A stretch of 64,000 nt of DNA from Isoptericola chiayiensis (lineage in GTDB: Bacteria; Actinomycetota; Actinomycetes; Actinomycetales; Cellulomonadaceae), in assembly GCF_013149805.1 (NCBI RefSeq), contig NZ_JABEZT010000001.1, positions 124,001-188,000 of the forward strand, in the 5' to 3' direction. The notes beneath the pieces were generated by a model. The model made no database searches and was not told where the DNA came from. It was given only the letters and a program-made list of their open reading frames with translations. Made by a program: the position numbers and the translations under genes. This document shows positions 9,465 to 19,326 of this stretch, piece after piece; position 1 is the stretch's first letter; the number at the start of each line of letters is the position of its first letter.

Positions 9465-11140
9465 ATGCGCTCCGGGGCGCTGACGCCGAGCAGGTCGAGC
9501 CCGTTGGCGAGCACCTGGCGCACGGCGTCGTTGAGCCACAGGCGCGTGCGGTGCACGGTCTCGACCTCCTCGTCCGGGTAGGGCAGGACGCGACGCTCGC
9601 TGTACCACTTGTGGTAATCCGCAGCGAGCCCCTCGAGGTAGCGGGCGACGCGGTGCGGCTCGCGCAGCTCGGCCGCCTGGGCGACGATCCGCGGGAACTC
9701 GGTCAGGCGACCGAGCAGCACGGCTTCGGTCTCGTGGTCCAGCAGCGCCGGGTCGAAGCCGTCGCCCCGTGCCACCGACCGGTCGGCGGCGTTGCGGTCC
9801 ACGGCGCAGGTCCGCGAGTGCGCGTACTGCACGTAGTAGACCGGGTTCTCGTTGGTGGCGCTGGCGAGCAGGTCCAGGTCCAGGTCGATGCTCGTGTCGA
9901 CCGAGGACCGGGCCAACGAGTAGCGCGCGGCGTCGACGCCCACGGCGTCCACGAGGTCCTCGAGCGTGACGACGGTCCCGGCACGCTTGGACATGCGCAC
10001 CGGCTGGCCGTCCTTGACCAGGTTGACCATCTGGCCGATGAGGAGCTGCAGGTTGACGCCCGGGGTGTCGCCGAACGCGGCGCACACCGCCATCATGCGG
10101 CCGACGTACCCGTGGTGGTCCGCGCCGAGCATGATGATCGCCTCGTCGAAGCCGCGCTCGCGCTTGTCCAGGTAGTAGGCGATGTCACCGGCGATGTACG
10201 CGGCGTCGCCGTCGGACTTGATGACGACCCGGTCCTTGTCGTCGCCGAAGTCGGTCGTACGCAGCCAGGTCGCACCGTCCGCCTCGAACATCCGGCCCGC
10301 GTCCTGCAGCCGGGCCACGGCGCGGTCCACCGCACCGGACCCGTGCAGGGAGTCCTCGTGGAAGAACACGTCGAAGTCGACGCCGAAGTCGTGCAGCGAG
10401 GACTTGATCTCGCCGAACATGCGCTCCACGCCGCGCGACCGGAAGACCTCCTGCGCCTCCGCGTCGGGCAGGTCGCGCGGGTCGGTGTCGCCCGCAGCGA
10501 CCGCGTCGGCGATGACGGCGTCGGCGATCTCGGCGATGTACTGCCCGCCGTAGCCGTCCTCCGGCGCCTCCTGGCCGCGAGCGCGGGCGAGCAGCGACCG
10601 CGCGAAACGGTCGATCTGCGCGCCGTGGTCGTTGAAGTAGTACTCGCGCGTCACCTCGGCGCCGCTGGCCTCGAGCACGCGGGCCAGCGAGTCACCGACG
10701 GCGGCCCAGCGCACGCCGCCGATGTGGATCGGCCCCGTCGGGTTCGCCGAGACGAACTCCAGGTTGACCTTCTTGCCGGCCTCCGAGTCGTTGCGGCCGT
10801 AGGCGGCGCCCGACTCGACGATGGTGCGCGCCAGCTCGCCGGCGGCACCGGCCTCCAGCGTGATGTTCAGGAAACCCGGGCCGGCGACGTCGACCGCCTT
10901 GATCCCCGGGGTGGACCCGAGGCGCGTGGCGAGCTCCTGGGCGAGCTCGCGCGGCGGCACACCGGCCTTCTTCGCGAGCTGCAGGGCCACGTTCGTGGCC
11001 CAGTCGCCGTGCTCGCGCTGCTTGGGTCGCTCCACGTGGACCGACGTCGGCACGGCGTCGGCGTCGAGGGCGAACGTGCCGTCGGCCACGGCCGAGGCGA
11101 GGGCAGCACTGAGTACGTGGGAGAGCTCGTCGGGTGTCAC
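9461..11140 (-). CDS. argS: Arginyl-tRNA synthetase
   Basis: ArgS is a class I synthetase that charges tRNA-Arg. The 559-residue length is typical. An N-terminal Add-1 domain precedes the HIGH-like signature in [20 protein letters not shown] near residue 130. The KMSKS-type loop appears as [12 protein letters not shown] near residue 380, and the C-terminal DALR anticodon-binding domain ends in [12 protein letters not shown]. It overlaps lysA by four bases. A tRNA-Arg gene lies just upstream on the other strand, a fitting but perhaps accidental neighbour. Confidence 0.96.
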   Translation of the reverse strand: MTPDELSHVLSAALASAVADGTFALDADAVPTSVHVERPKQREHGDWATNVALQLAKKAGVPPRELAQELATRLGSTPGIKAVDVAGPGFLNITLEAGAAGELARTIVESGAAYGRNDSEAGKKVNLEFVSANPTGPIHIGGVRWAAVGDSLARVLEASGAEVTREYYFNDHGAQIDRFARSLLARARGQEAPEDGYGGQYIAEIADAVIADAVAAGDTDPRDLPDAEAQEVFRSRGVERMFGEIKSSLHDFGVDFDVFFHEDSLHGSGAVDRAVARLQDAGRMFEADGATWLRTTDFGDDKDRVVIKSDGDAAYIAGDIAYYLDKRERGFDEAIIMLGADHHGYVGRMMAVCAAFGDTPGVNLQLLIGQMVNLVKDGQPVRMSKRAGTVVTLEDLVDAVGVDAARYSLARSSVDTSIDLDLDLLASATNENPVYYVQYAHSRTCAVDRNAADRSVARGDGFDPALLDHETEAVLLGRLTEFPRIVAQAAELREPHRVARYLEGLAADYHKWYSERRVLPYPDEEVETVHRTRLWLNDAVRQVLANGLDLLGVSAPERM

Positions 11141-11276
11141 CGGGCGATTCTATCGGCCCCGCCCGCCACACCGGCGCCCGGCCTCCGGCCACGTTTTCCG
11201 ACCAGCCACGTCGCGGTGGTAGTCTCGTGCACCGTGCCGAGCGGTCGCCGTCAGTGACGGACGACGAGCGGCGCCC

Positions 11277-11352
11277 GCGCCTGTAGCTCAGCGGATAGAG
11301 CGTCTGCCTCCGGAGCAGAAGGTCGGGGGTTCGAGTCCCTCCAGGCGCACCA
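11277..11352 (+). tRNA. tRNA-Arg (anticodon CCG)
   Basis: A 76-base cloverleaf is complete. The acceptor arms GCGCCTG and CAGGCGC pair, the D-arm holds TAGCTCAGCGGATAGAGC, the anticodon stem TCTGC/GCAGA encloses CTCCGGA with anticodon CCG, and the T-arm has GGTTCGAGTCC. CCA is encoded at the 3' end. It reads CGG arginine codons, which are frequent in this G+C-rich genome. A weak promoter with TAGTCT as -10 near 11220 is possible. Confidence 0.96.
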
Positions 11353-11355
11353 TCG

Positions 11356-11387
11356 AGGTCCTCGGGTCGTCAGCGACCCGGGGACCT
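11356..11387 (+). terminator. Terminator of tRNA-Arg
   Basis: A 14-bp stem with one G-T wobble (11356-11369 with 11374-11387) encloses a TCAG loop three bases after the tRNA CCA. A moderately T-rich tail (TCGTCGTTCTT) follows. The placement strongly suggests termination of the tRNA transcript. Confidence 0.75.
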
Positions 11388-11434
11388 TCGTCGTTCTTGA
11401 CCCCCGGCTCGGCTGGGACCTGATCCCCTCGATC

Positions 11435-11839
11435 GTGTCGCCGCGAGCGCCGGTATGGGAAGGGCTCGCCATCGCTGCCGCGTCGGCGCTGGCCTTCTGG
11501 CCGCTCTGGCGGTGCCAACGCACAGCGTCGTCCCTGTGGCACCAGGTGCCGGTGTGGGCTGCACTCGTGGCGGTCCTCGCCCTGACAGCCTGGGCCGTGG
11601 CGACCACCGAGCTGCCGTACAGCGCCATGTCCGTCCTGTCCGACCGGCCCTCGGCGCTGGACGGCGGGGTGTCCGACTCGCTCGTCGTGGCCTATGTGCG
11701 CCAGGGTGCGTTGAACCCGGTGACGCCCGTCTTCGTCGGCGTCCTGGTGGTGCTCGCGCTCGCCCGCCCGGGGGCCCGCCGCGCGTCGGCTCGCGCGACG
11801 ACCGAGGTCGCGATCGAGGACGATCGGCCGGCCCGCTGA
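11435..11839 (+). CDS. Small membrane protein of unknown function
   Basis: This predicted 134-residue protein matches no family I recognise. Two hydrophobic helices lie near residues 8-24 and 37-55, separated by a short basic loop (RCQRT). A loop with SDRPSALDGGVSDSLVVAYV follows, then a third helix (FVGVLVVLALA) and a charged C-terminus. That arrangement predicts a three-helix inner-membrane protein. GTG at 11435 is assumed as start, although no clear ribosome site is visible and the N-terminus is uncertain. It sits just after the tRNA terminator and upstream of a sensor kinase, with about 100 bp between them. Confidence 0.55.
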   Translation: MSPRAPVWEGLAIAAASALAFWPLWRCQRTASSLWHQVPVWAALVAVLALTAWAVATTELPYSAMSVLSDRPSALDGGVSDSLVVAYVRQGALNPVTPVFVGVLVVLALARPGARRASARATTEVAIEDDRPAR

Positions 11840-11939
11840 CTCGGCCGCAGGTCGCCGGCCTCACCGACACGCGCGAGGGAGGCGGACTCCCCCGCGCGGG
11901 GGTGGCGGCGGCCATCTGGCGCCCGGCAGGATCGACGCC

Positions 11940-13250
11940 ATGAGCAGCCACGACGTCCCCGCCCTGCCCTCGACCATCGACCGTCGATGGGTGACCTCGG
12001 CCGTGCTCGCCGCCGTTCTCGGCATCTTCCTGATGTTCTCGCCGCTGTGGCTGCCACCGGACCACGACATGGAACCCTCGGGCGACGGGATCGTCGAGGA
12101 GGTTGCCGACGGTCCATTCCTGCTGGGAACGAGCTGGCTGGACTCCGGCTATCTGCTGCCCCTGATCTCGTGGGCCGCGGGCCTGAGCTGCGTCGCCGCG
12201 GTGCTGATCGCTCGCCGTCGTCCGTTCACCGCGACGGCGCTCGCGGGCTGGCCGTTCGTCACCGTCTGGCTCCTCGGCACGTTCGTGTGGGGTTGGTGGC
12301 TCGCCCTGCTGCTGGTCGCCTACCTGGTGGTGCAGGACTCGTGGCGTCGCGCCGTCGTTCCGCTCGCGGTGACCCTGGCGACCGCGTGGTGTTACGCGCT
12401 GAGCGGCGTCCCGGCCATGCTGCCGATCGGCCCCGTGACCGCGGGCAGTGCCGACGCCCGGGAGGTTGTGGAAGCAGGTGTGCTCTACACCGTCGCGGTC
12501 GCCGTCATCGTCGGCGCAGCAGCGGCGGTCCGCCTCGTCCGCGAGTCCCGGCGCCGCAGCGACCGTGCGGCCGCCGTCGAACGCCACGCGCTCGAGGTGG
12601 AGTCCGTCGCGACCGAGCGGGCGCGGCTGGCCCGCGACCTGCACGACGTCGTCGCCCACCACGTCTCCCTGGTGGCGGTGCGCGCCGAGTCCGCCCCGTA
12701 CACCCACCCGGACATGAACGACGACGCTCGGCGGGTCCTAGCGGAGATCGCCGACGACGCCCGGTCCGCACTCGGCGAGCTGCGCCAGGTCCTGAGCGTG
12801 CTGCAGCGCACCGCGGGGCCCGGCCGCGCCCCTCAGCCGACAGCGTGCGACGTCGCGGACCTGGTCGACCAGGCGCGGGCCGCCGGGCAGGACGTCACGC
12901 TGACCGGACGCTGCGACGGCGTGCCGGACGCGCCGGGGTACGTGCTGTACCGGGCGGCGCAGGAGGCCTTGACCAACGCTCGACGTCACGCCCCCGGAGC
13001 GCCGACCACCGTCGAGCTGACCCATGCGGCCCAGGTCGCCGGGCTGCGGGTCACCAACCCCGTCGACCGGACGGACGCGGTCGTCGTGCCCGGGCGGGGC
13101 CTGACCGGGATGCGCGAGCGCGTCGAAGCCCTCGGCGGTGCGCTCACCGCGGGAGTGGAGGACTCCGCGTTCGCGCTCGTCGTGACGCTGCCCACCGATC
13201 CGGACCGCGAGCCGACGGCGGCACCCACCGAGCGCGAGGAGGTCGCGTGA
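11940..13250 (+). CDS. Sensor histidine kinase, NarL/DesK-like (HisKA_3)
   Basis: This 436-residue protein is the sensor of a two-component pair. About six membrane helices occupy residues 20-195, with no large external domain. The HisKA_3 dimerisation motif ERARLARDLHDVVAHHVSLV near residue 222 contains the phosphoacceptor His. The ATPase part has QEALTNARRHAPGA (N box) and a G box seen as PGRGLTGMRERVEALGGAL. Such kinases often sense membrane or cell-wall stress; the signal here is unknown. It overlaps the response regulator by three bases (GTGA), so the two are co-translated. Confidence 0.9.
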   Translation: MSSHDVPALPSTIDRRWVTSAVLAAVLGIFLMFSPLWLPPDHDMEPSGDGIVEEVADGPFLLGTSWLDSGYLLPLISWAAGLSCVAAVLIARRRPFTATALAGWPFVTVWLLGTFVWGWWLALLLVAYLVVQDSWRRAVVPLAVTLATAWCYALSGVPAMLPIGPVTAGSADAREVVEAGVLYTVAVAVIVGAAAAVRLVRESRRRSDRAAAVERHALEVESVATERARLARDLHDVVAHHVSLVAVRAESAPYTHPDMNDDARRVLAEIADDARSALGELRQVLSVLQRTAGPGRAPQPTACDVADLVDQARAAGQDVTLTGRCDGVPDAPGYVLYRAAQEALTNARRHAPGAPTTVELTHAAQVAGLRVTNPVDRTDAVVVPGRGLTGMRERVEALGGALTAGVEDSAFALVVTLPTDPDREPTAAPTEREEVA

Positions 13251-13912
13251 CGCGCGTCGTCGTCGCGGACGACCAGCCCGTCGTCCTCCACGGATTCGCC
13301 TCCATCCTGGATTCCGCACCTGACCTGGAGGTGGTCGACACCGCGGGCGACGGCGCCGAGCTGCTGACCGCCGTCGCCCGCGACGCACCGGACGTCGCCG
13401 TCGTCGACGTCCGCATGCCGGTCCTCGACGGCATCGCCGCGACCGCCCGCATCGCCGCGGAGCACCCGTCGACCCGCGTGCTCATCCTGACCACGTTCGA
13501 CCTCGACGAGTACGTCTACGACGCCCTGCGGGCCGGGGCCAGCGGGTTCCTGCTCAAGGACGTCACCGGCGCTCGCCTCATCGATGGCGTCCGGCTCGTC
13601 GCCGACGGCTCCATGCTGCTCGGCCCTCGGGTGACGCGCCGCCTCGTCGACGACTTCGCCGTCCGGGCCGGCACGCGGGACACTACCCGGATCGACACCC
13701 TCACCGCCCGCGAGTCCGAAGTGCTCCTGGAGGTGGCCCGCGGCCGATCCAACGCGGAGATCGCCGCCGAGCTGTTCATCGGCGACGAGACCGTCAAGTC
13801 CCACGTCTCGGAGGTCCTGCGCAAGCTCGGCTGCCGGGACCGCGTCCAGCTCGTCATCACCGCCTACGAGGCCGGCCTCGTAGGCACCCCGGATCGATCG
13901 GGAGGTCGATGA
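13247..13912 (+). CDS. NarL/FixJ-type response regulator
   Basis: This 221-residue regulator has a receiver domain starting VVVADDQPVVLHGFA, with the phosphorylated Asp in DVAVVDVRMPVLDG near residue 53 and the conserved Lys in FLLKDV. A LuxR-type helix-turn-helix follows at the C-terminus (LTARESEVLLEVARGRSNAE, then GDETVKSHVSEVLRKL). GTG at 13247 overlaps the kinase stop codon and is preceded by GAGGAGG. It is the partner of the upstream kinase. Whether it controls the following prp genes cannot be told. Confidence 0.92.
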   Translation: MTRVVVADDQPVVLHGFASILDSAPDLEVVDTAGDGAELLTAVARDAPDVAVVDVRMPVLDGIAATARIAAEHPSTRVLILTTFDLDEYVYDALRAGASGFLLKDVTGARLIDGVRLVADGSMLLGPRVTRRLVDDFAVRAGTRDTTRIDTLTARESEVLLEVARGRSNAEIAAELFIGDETVKSHVSEVLRKLGCRDRVQLVITAYEAGLVGTPDRSGGR

Positions 13913-13948
13913 CTCCGCACGGCACGACGGCGGTACCCGATACCGGCG

Positions 13949-13977
13949 TGGACGACCGGCCCGGGGCACGTTAGGTT
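13949..13977 (+). promoter_or_regulatory. Candidate promoter for the prp operon
   Basis: TGGACG (13949-13954) and TAGGTT (13972-13977) are separated by 17 bases, resembling a SigA-type -35/-10 pair. They end about 73 bases upstream of prpD. This is inferred from two hexamers only. Confidence 0.4.
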
Positions 13978-14050
13978 CGCCGGAGCGGGCGCCGACGCCT
14001 GGCCCACCGCCACGGTGCCCGCGACGCCGCCCCCGCGACCCGGAGGATCC

Positions 14051-15568
14051 ATGATCGACCACACCGTGCGCACCTACCGCGCCGACGAACCGCTCGCCCG
14101 CACCGACCAGCTCGCGTGGAAGATCGCGGACGTCGCGGCCGAGCAGCTCGACCCGACGCCGGAGGTCACCGACATGGTGATCAACCGGATCATCGACAAC
14201 GCGGCGGTGGCCACGGCGTCGTTGGGGCGCGCCCCGATCCTCGCCGCCCGGGCGCAGGCCGAGGCCCACCCTGTCTCCCGCAACGGACGCGGGTCCACGG
14301 TGTTCGCCTCGCCACAGCGCACGAGCCCGGAGTGGGCAGCCTGGGCGAACGGTGTGGCCGTGCGAGAGCTGGACTACCACGACACGTTCCTCGCCGCGGA
14401 GTACTCCCACCCGGGGGACAACATCCCGCCGGTCCTGGCCGTGGCGCAGCACCTGGGACGCGACGGCGCGGACCTGCTGCGCGGCATCGTCACCGGCTAC
14501 GAGATCCAGGTCGACCTCGTCAAGGGCATCTGCCTGCACGAGCACAAGATCGACCACGTCGCCCACCTCGGCCCGAGCGCGGCCGCCGGGATCGGCACGC
14601 TGCTGGGGCTGCCCGCCGAGACGATCTACCAGGCGGTCGGCCAGGCGCTGCACACCACCACGGCCACCCGTCAGTCCCGCAAGGGCGAGATCTCCACCTG
14701 GAAGGCGCACGCGCCGGCCTTCGCCGGGAAGATGGCCGTGGAGGCCGTGGACCGCGCGATGCGCGGACAGACCTCCCCCAGCCCGATCTACGAGGGCACC
14801 GACGGTTTCATCGCATGGATGCTGTCCGGACCCGAGGCGCGGTACACGGTGCCGCTGCCCGGCCACGGGGAGGACCGCACGGCGATCCTGGACACGTACA
14901 CCAAGGAGCACTCCGCGGAGTACCAGGCCCAGGCGTGGATCGACCTGGCACGCCGGCTGGGCACCGAGCGGCCCGAGCTGCGGGAGGCCGGGGCGGTGCG
15001 GTCGATCGTGCTGCACACGTCCCACCACACCCACTACGTGATCGGGTCCGGGTCGGGCGACCCGCAGAAGTACGACCCGACCGCCAGCCGGGAGACCCTC
15101 GACCACTCGATCCCGTACATCTTCACCGTCGCCCTCCAGGACGGGGCGTGGGACCACGTCGCCAGCTACGCCCCCGAGCGCGCCGGCCGCCCGGACACCG
15201 TCGAGCTGTGGCGGAAGGTCACCACGGCGGAGGACGCGGAGTGGACCCGTCGCTACCACTCGGCCGACCCCGACGAGAAGTCCTTCGGCGGCCGGGTGGA
15301 GATCACCATGTCCGACGGCGAGACGATCGTCGACGAGATCGCCGTCGCCGACGCCCACCCCTTCGGGGCCCGTCCTTTCGCGCGTGAGCAGTACGTCGCC
15401 AAGTTCCGGTCCCTGGCCGACGGCGTCCTGGCGGAGGACGAGATCGAGCGGTTCCTCGACGTCGCCCAGCGTCTGCCCGAGCTGAGCGCCGAGGAGCTCG
15501 GCGGCCTGACCGTCACGCCCGCCGTCGACCCGGCCGCGGGTGCCGCCGTCGGGCGCGGGATCTTCTGA
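14051..15568 (+). CDS. prpD: 2-Methylcitrate dehydratase (MmgE/PrpD family)
   Basis: PrpD dehydrates 2-methylcitrate in the methylcitrate cycle, which oxidises propionyl-CoA to pyruvate and succinate. The 505-residue protein shows the family pattern: [29 protein letters not shown] near residue 115, [20 protein letters not shown], and [23 protein letters not shown] at 14051 is preceded by GGAGGA, so the longer in-frame start at 14015 is unlikely. It is the first gene of prpD-prpB-prpC and overlaps prpB by one base. Confidence 0.93.
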   Translation: MIDHTVRTYRADEPLARTDQLAWKIADVAAEQLDPTPEVTDMVINRIIDNAAVATASLGRAPILAARAQAEAHPVSRNGRGSTVFASPQRTSPEWAAWANGVAVRELDYHDTFLAAEYSHPGDNIPPVLAVAQHLGRDGADLLRGIVTGYEIQVDLVKGICLHEHKIDHVAHLGPSAAAGIGTLLGLPAETIYQAVGQALHTTTATRQSRKGEISTWKAHAPAFAGKMAVEAVDRAMRGQTSPSPIYEGTDGFIAWMLSGPEARYTVPLPGHGEDRTAILDTYTKEHSAEYQAQAWIDLARRLGTERPELREAGAVRSIVLHTSHHTHYVIGSGSGDPQKYDPTASRETLDHSIPYIFTVALQDGAWDHVASYAPERAGRPDTVELWRKVTTAEDAEWTRRYHSADPDEKSFGGRVEITMSDGETIVDEIAVADAHPFGARPFAREQYVAKFRSLADGVLAEDEIERFLDVAQRLPELSAEELGGLTVTPAVDPAAGAAVGRGIF

Positions 15569-16479
15569 TGCTGTACTCGGACCTCACTGTTGCCGCCAAG
15601 CGGGCGGCGTTCCGCGAGCGCCTGCGCTCCGGGGAGCTGCTGCAGCTCCCCGGTGCCTTCAACCCGCTCTCGGCCCGGCTGATCGAGCGCAAGCGGTTCG
15701 ACGGCGTGTACGTGTCGGGTGCGGTCGTCGCGGCGGACCTGGGCCTGCCCGACGTCGGTCTGACGACGTTGAGCGAGGTCGCCGGCCGGGCCGGGCAGAT
15801 CGCCCGGATGACGGACCTGCCGACGCTCGTGGACGCGGACACCGGGTTCGGCGAAGCCATGAACGTGGCTCGCACGGTCCAGACGATGGAGGACGCCGGC
15901 GTGGCCGGCCTGCACATCGAGGACCAGGTCAATCCCAAGCGGTGCGGCCACCTCGACGGCAAGCAGGTGGTCGACGAACCCACCGCGCTGCAGCGCGTCC
16001 GCGCCGCTGTCACGGCGCGTCGGGACCAGAACCTCCTGATCATGGCGCGCACCGACATCCGCGCCGCCGCCGGCCTGGACGCGGCGATCGAACGCGCCCG
16101 CGCACTCGTCGACGCCGGGGCGGACGCCGTGTTCCCCGAGGCGATGCGCGACCTCGACGAGTTCGCCGCGATGAGCGCCGCTCTCGACGTGCCGGTCCTG
16201 GCGAACATGACCGAGTTCGGCAAGTCCGAGCTGTTCACCGCCGACCGGCTGCGCGACGCCGGCGTCGCCCTGGTCATCTACCCGGTCTCGTTGCTGCGCC
16301 TGGCGATGGGGGCGGCGGACCGTGCGCTCGACGCCCTGCACGCGGAAGGGTCCCTCACCTCGCAGGTCGAGCACATGCAGACGCGTGCCGAGCTCTACGA
16401 CCTGCTCGACTACCCCGCCTACAGCACGTTCGACGCCGGGGTGTACGACTTCTCCCTGGAGGGGCACCACCACCAGTGA
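15568..16479 (+). CDS. prpB: 2-Methylisocitrate lyase
   Basis: PrpB cleaves 2-methylisocitrate to pyruvate and succinate. The 303-residue protein belongs to the isocitrate lyase/PEP mutase superfamily. Seen are the Mg-binding stretch LVDADTGFGEAMNVARTVQ, the signature GLHIEDQVNPKRCGH with the catalytic-loop KRCGH near residue 115, and MARTDIRAAAGLDAAI. Its ATG overlaps the prpD stop (TGATG), which points to coupled translation. Confidence 0.95.
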   Translation: MLYSDLTVAAKRAAFRERLRSGELLQLPGAFNPLSARLIERKRFDGVYVSGAVVAADLGLPDVGLTTLSEVAGRAGQIARMTDLPTLVDADTGFGEAMNVARTVQTMEDAGVAGLHIEDQVNPKRCGHLDGKQVVDEPTALQRVRAAVTARRDQNLLIMARTDIRAAAGLDAAIERARALVDAGADAVFPEAMRDLDEFAAMSAALDVPVLANMTEFGKSELFTADRLRDAGVALVIYPVSLLRLAMGAADRALDALHAEGSLTSQVEHMQTRAELYDLLDYPAYSTFDAGVYDFSLEGHHHQ

Positions 16480-16537
16480 CCGCACGCCGGCGCCCACCAC
16501 CCCGAGCGCCGGACGTCATCCGAGCGAAGGAGCACCG

Positions 16538-17680
16538 ATGACCGACTCCCCCACCGAGCCCGACGTCCGCCGCGGACTGAACGGGGTCGTCGCCGACACC
16601 ACGGCGGTGTCCAAGGTCGACCCGGAGTCCAACTCCCTGCTGTACCGCGGCTACCCCGTGCAGGACCTCGCGGCCACCCAGCCGTTCGAGGCCGTCGCCC
16701 ACCTGCTGTGGCACGGCGAGCTGCCGACGGCGGACGAGCTCGCGGACCTGCGGGCCGCGGAGCGCGAGCACCGGGCCCTCGACGACGCGGTCCGCAGCGC
16801 GATGGATCTGCTGCCCACCGACGCGCATCCGATGGACGACGTCCGGACAGCCCTCAGCGTGCTGGGGGGCCGGGACGCGGCCGGCACCGAGCTGCTCGAC
16901 CTCGCCGACCCGACCGCCACGCTGCAGCACGCGGTGCCCCTCTACGCCGCGCTGCCGGCCGTCGTCACGTACGCCCAGCGCCGTCGGCGCGGACTGGATG
17001 CCGTGCCGCCGCGCGACGACCTGGACCACGCCGCGAACACGCTGTGGATGACGTTCGGCGAGGAGCCCGACGCGACCGTCGTCGACGCGTTCAACCGCTC
17101 GATGATCCTGTACGCCGAGCACTCCTTCAACGCCTCGACGTTCACCGCACGCGTCGTGGCCTCGACGCTGAGCGACGTGCACTCGGCGGTCGTGGCCGCC
17201 GTCGGCGCCCTCAAGGGCCCTCTGCACGGCGGAGCGAACGAGGCCGTCATGCACGCCTTCGCCGAGATCGGGTCGGCGGACCGCGCGGCGGCCTGGCTGG
17301 ACGAGGCGCTGGCCGCCAAGCGCAAGGTCATGGGGTTCGGGCACCGGGTCTACAAGCGCGGCGACTCGCGTGTGCCGACGATGAAGGGCGCCCTGGACTC
17401 CCTGGTGGCCCACTACGACCGTCAGGACCTCGCCGACCTGTACGACGCGCTGGAGTCGGCGTTCGTCGAGCGCAAGGGCATCTACCCCAACCTCGACTAC
17501 CCGGCCGGTCCCGCCTACCACCTCATGGGCTTCGACACCGAGACGTTCACGCCCCTGTTCGTGGCGGCGCGGGTGACCGGGTGGACGGCCCACGTCGCCG
17601 AGCAGCAGTCGTCCAACGCGCTGATCCGGCCGCTGTCCGCGTACGTGGGCCACGAACGGCGCGAGATCCCGCAGCCGTGA
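16538..17680 (+). CDS. prpC: 2-Methylcitrate synthase
   Basis: PrpC condenses propionyl-CoA with oxaloacetate to 2-methylcitrate. The 380-residue protein shows the citrate-synthase fold: GLNGVVADTTAVSKVD and LLYRGYPVQDLA at the N-terminus, catalytic His in EHSFNASTFTARV and LHGGANEAVM, and GFGHRVYKRGDSRVP near residue 266. The short length and YRGYPVQDLA fit 2-methylcitrate synthase rather than housekeeping citrate synthase, and the operon context supports this. ATG 16538 has an AAGGAG box. The 58-bp gap to prpB suggests one transcript. Confidence 0.93.
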   Translation: MTDSPTEPDVRRGLNGVVADTTAVSKVDPESNSLLYRGYPVQDLAATQPFEAVAHLLWHGELPTADELADLRAAEREHRALDDAVRSAMDLLPTDAHPMDDVRTALSVLGGRDAAGTELLDLADPTATLQHAVPLYAALPAVVTYAQRRRRGLDAVPPRDDLDHAANTLWMTFGEEPDATVVDAFNRSMILYAEHSFNASTFTARVVASTLSDVHSAVVAAVGALKGPLHGGANEAVMHAFAEIGSADRAAAWLDEALAAKRKVMGFGHRVYKRGDSRVPTMKGALDSLVAHYDRQDLADLYDALESAFVERKGIYPNLDYPAGPAYHLMGFDTETFTPLFVAARVTGWTAHVAEQQSSNALIRPLSAYVGHERREIPQP

Positions 17681-17690
17681 GCGTCGCCGT

Positions 17691-17722
17691 CGCCCCGCCC
17701 GTCGTCGCCGGCGGGCGGGGCG
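17691..17722. terminator. Bidirectional hairpin between prpC and the CYTH gene
   Basis: An 11-bp perfect stem (CGCCCCGCCCG at 17691-17701 with its complement at 17712-17722) encloses a 10-base loop in the short gap of two converging genes. It probably ends both transcripts. Confidence 0.7.
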
Positions 17723-17723
17723 A

Positions 17724-18350
17724 TCAGACGTCCAGCTCCTGGTTGTCGCCGAAGTCGTCGCGGAAGCGCGGGCCGGTCTCGGCCAGCTCGCGGGCGTAGT
17801 CCGCCGCCCACTCGCCGAAGGGTCGGACCGCCAGCGACTCGTTGGAGAAGCGCCGGTCGTCGGTGATCTCGGTGACGCAGAACTCCGGGATCTGCAGGTC
17901 GGTGACCGGGCCCGAGCGTTCGCACTCGGCGACGATCAACGGGCTGTTCGCACCCCCGAACACGTCGACGGACCAGCCGTCGGCACCGAGCCAGACGGCG
18001 TAGCGCGTCTTCAGCACGCGAGCGCCGCCCCGGCGCACGAGCTCGCAGCCGACGAGCGGGTCGAGCTGCCGCTCGGCCTCGTACCGGGTGCCGCCCGCCG
18101 AGGGGCCCTTCACCGTCACCGCCGAGAAGTCGATCCGCTCGCGGTGCGCGTCCAGGACGTCACGGGGGTCGCTGCGGCCGTCGAGTCCTGCCTCGACGCC
18201 GTTGGCCTGCGCGCGCACGCGCAGCGCGTACCCGCCGTCGGACAGGAAGTAGGACTGCACGATCAGCGATGGCGCGTCCCGCAGCACCGCAGGAAGGTCG
18301 CGGACGAGGAAGCGGCGCTCGAACTCGAAGTCGGAGTAGTCGGTGGGCAT
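17724..18350 (-). CDS. CYTH-domain protein
   Basis: This 208-residue protein begins FEFERRFLV, a variant of the ExExK metal/triphosphate-binding motif, with Arg in the last place. Basic and acidic strands expected of a CYTH tunnel fold follow (YALRVRAQ, AVTVKGPSAGGTRYEAERQL, LKTRYAVWLG, SVDVFGG, LIVAECER). CYTH proteins hydrolyse inorganic or nucleoside triphosphates, or make cAMP; the exact reaction here is unknown. Short single-domain members are usually triphosphatases. It stands alone between prpC and a repeat array. Confidence 0.8.
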   Translation of the reverse strand: MPTDYSDFEFERRFLVRDLPAVLRDAPSLIVQSYFLSDGGYALRVRAQANGVEAGLDGRSDPRDVLDAHRERIDFSAVTVKGPSAGGTRYEAERQLDPLVGCELVRRGGARVLKTRYAVWLGADGWSVDVFGGANSPLIVAECERSGPVTDLQIPEFCVTEITDDRRFSNESLAVRPFGEWAADYARELAETGPRFRDDFGDNQELDV

Positions 18351-18397
18351 CCTCCGACACTACGACGGTTCCCCGGGCGAGAGCTCGAGGCGGGCTC

Positions 18398-18476
18398 GCC
18401 TACCTCGGCGAAAGATTGCCTACCTCGCGGGAGGTTGGCCTACCTCGGCGGGAGTTGCCTACCCGCGGAGGGCGGC
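18398..18476 (+). repeat. 20-bp tandem repeat array B (4 units), 3' of vanY
   Basis: Units start at 18398, 18418, 18438 and 18457 (one unit is 19 bp). Each opens with GCCTACC and most continue TCGGCG or TCGCGG. The array lies 10 bases after the vanY stop on the minus strand. In vanY sense it reads CGAGGTAGGC, the same relative orientation as the other arrays. The CYTH gene begins about 47 bases beyond its far end. Confidence 0.82.
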
Positions 18477-18486
18477 CCGGCGGCGG

Positions 18487-19326
18487 TCAGTGCCAGGTGG
18501 AGACTTCCTCGACACCCGGGCGGTACTCGAAGTGCCATGGCTCGTACTTGCCGGACCCGCCGCGCTGCGCCCACGGCGGGTTCTCCCAGCCGTAGGCCGG
18601 GGCGTTGTCCCAGAGCCACTGGTAGACCTCGGAGCTGCCTGTCTCCTTGGAGCACAGGTCGATCGCCAGTCCCCAGCCGTGCATCGACGTCCCCGGGGTG
18701 GCCGCGAGATACCCCCGGCTGGCCTTGACGGCGTACTGGGAGGACAGCGAGCGGTAGCTGTCGACCAGGCACAGGCTGCGGCCGAACCGGGCGCCGAAGG
18801 CCTCGTTGAGGGCGCTGAGCGCCACGGCCGCGTCCGGGCGGAGCTGTTCGCCGCTCTGCCACAGGTCGCACAGCGAGTGGTCGGCGAGCTGGCCGTTGGT
18901 GCCCTCGACCGGTGCGGACGGGTCGCAGTCCGGCAGGGGGTCCCGGCTGACCGTCGAGCGGCTGGCGACGTCGACCGACCTCTCGCGCGGGGCGGCGGCG
19001 ATGGCGGACGCCGGTGCCGGGGCCGTGGCACCCGACTGCAGCACGGCGAGCGTCGAGGGTCCCGACGGCGAGCTCTCGAGGTCGAAAGGGGACCGTTCGT
19101 CGGCATCGGCGTCGGCCGTCAGCGGGACGGCGATGGTCGCCGCCGCGAGGGACCCGAGGACGGTCGCTCGGGTCACCCAGGTGTGCCCGGTCGGAGCGGC
19201 GTGCGCCCCGCGTCCCCGACGCGCCGGCCGGCGGCGGGGCCGGCGTCCGTCGCGGACCTCGGCGGCCTCCCGCAGCTCGCGACGGGAGCGGGGAGCGGGG
19301 GCGTCGCCCTGCGACGTCGTGTCCAC
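18487..19326 (-). CDS. VanY-like D-alanyl-D-alanine carboxypeptidase (M15), membrane-anchored
   Basis: The predicted 279-residue enzyme trims the terminal D-Ala from peptidoglycan stem peptides. A basic N-terminus (about 45 residues) precedes one hydrophobic helix (VLGSLAAATIAVPLT), which should anchor or export it. A disordered linker leads to the M15 domain near residue 145, with the zinc motif SMHGWGLAIDL (H and D ligands) and the C-terminal WHFEY (third His). GTG 19326 was chosen because a GGAGG box lies five bases upstream; longer in-frame starts lack one. It is flanked by repeat array B at its 3' end. Confidence 0.88.
   Translation of the reverse strand: MDTTSQGDAPAPRSRRELREAAEVRDGRRPRRRPARRGRGAHAAPTGHTWVTRATVLGSLAAATIAVPLTADADADERSPFDLESSPSGPSTLAVLQSGATAPAPASAIAAAPRERSVDVASRSTVSRDPLPDCDPSAPVEGTNGQLADHSLCDLWQSGEQLRPDAAVALSALNEAFGARFGRSLCLVDSYRSLSSQYAVKASRGYLAATPGTSMHGWGLAIDLCSKETGSSEVYQWLWDNAPAYGWENPPWAQRGGSGKYEPWHFEYRPGVEEVSTWH

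Noticed and set aside
11277-11352. The tRNA-Arg gene as an integration site
   Set aside because: No repeat of its 3' end is seen downstream and no integrase is present.
14015-14050. Twelve extra N-terminal codons on prpD
   Set aside because: Pro-rich and lacking a ribosome site, whereas ATG 14051 has GGAGGA.
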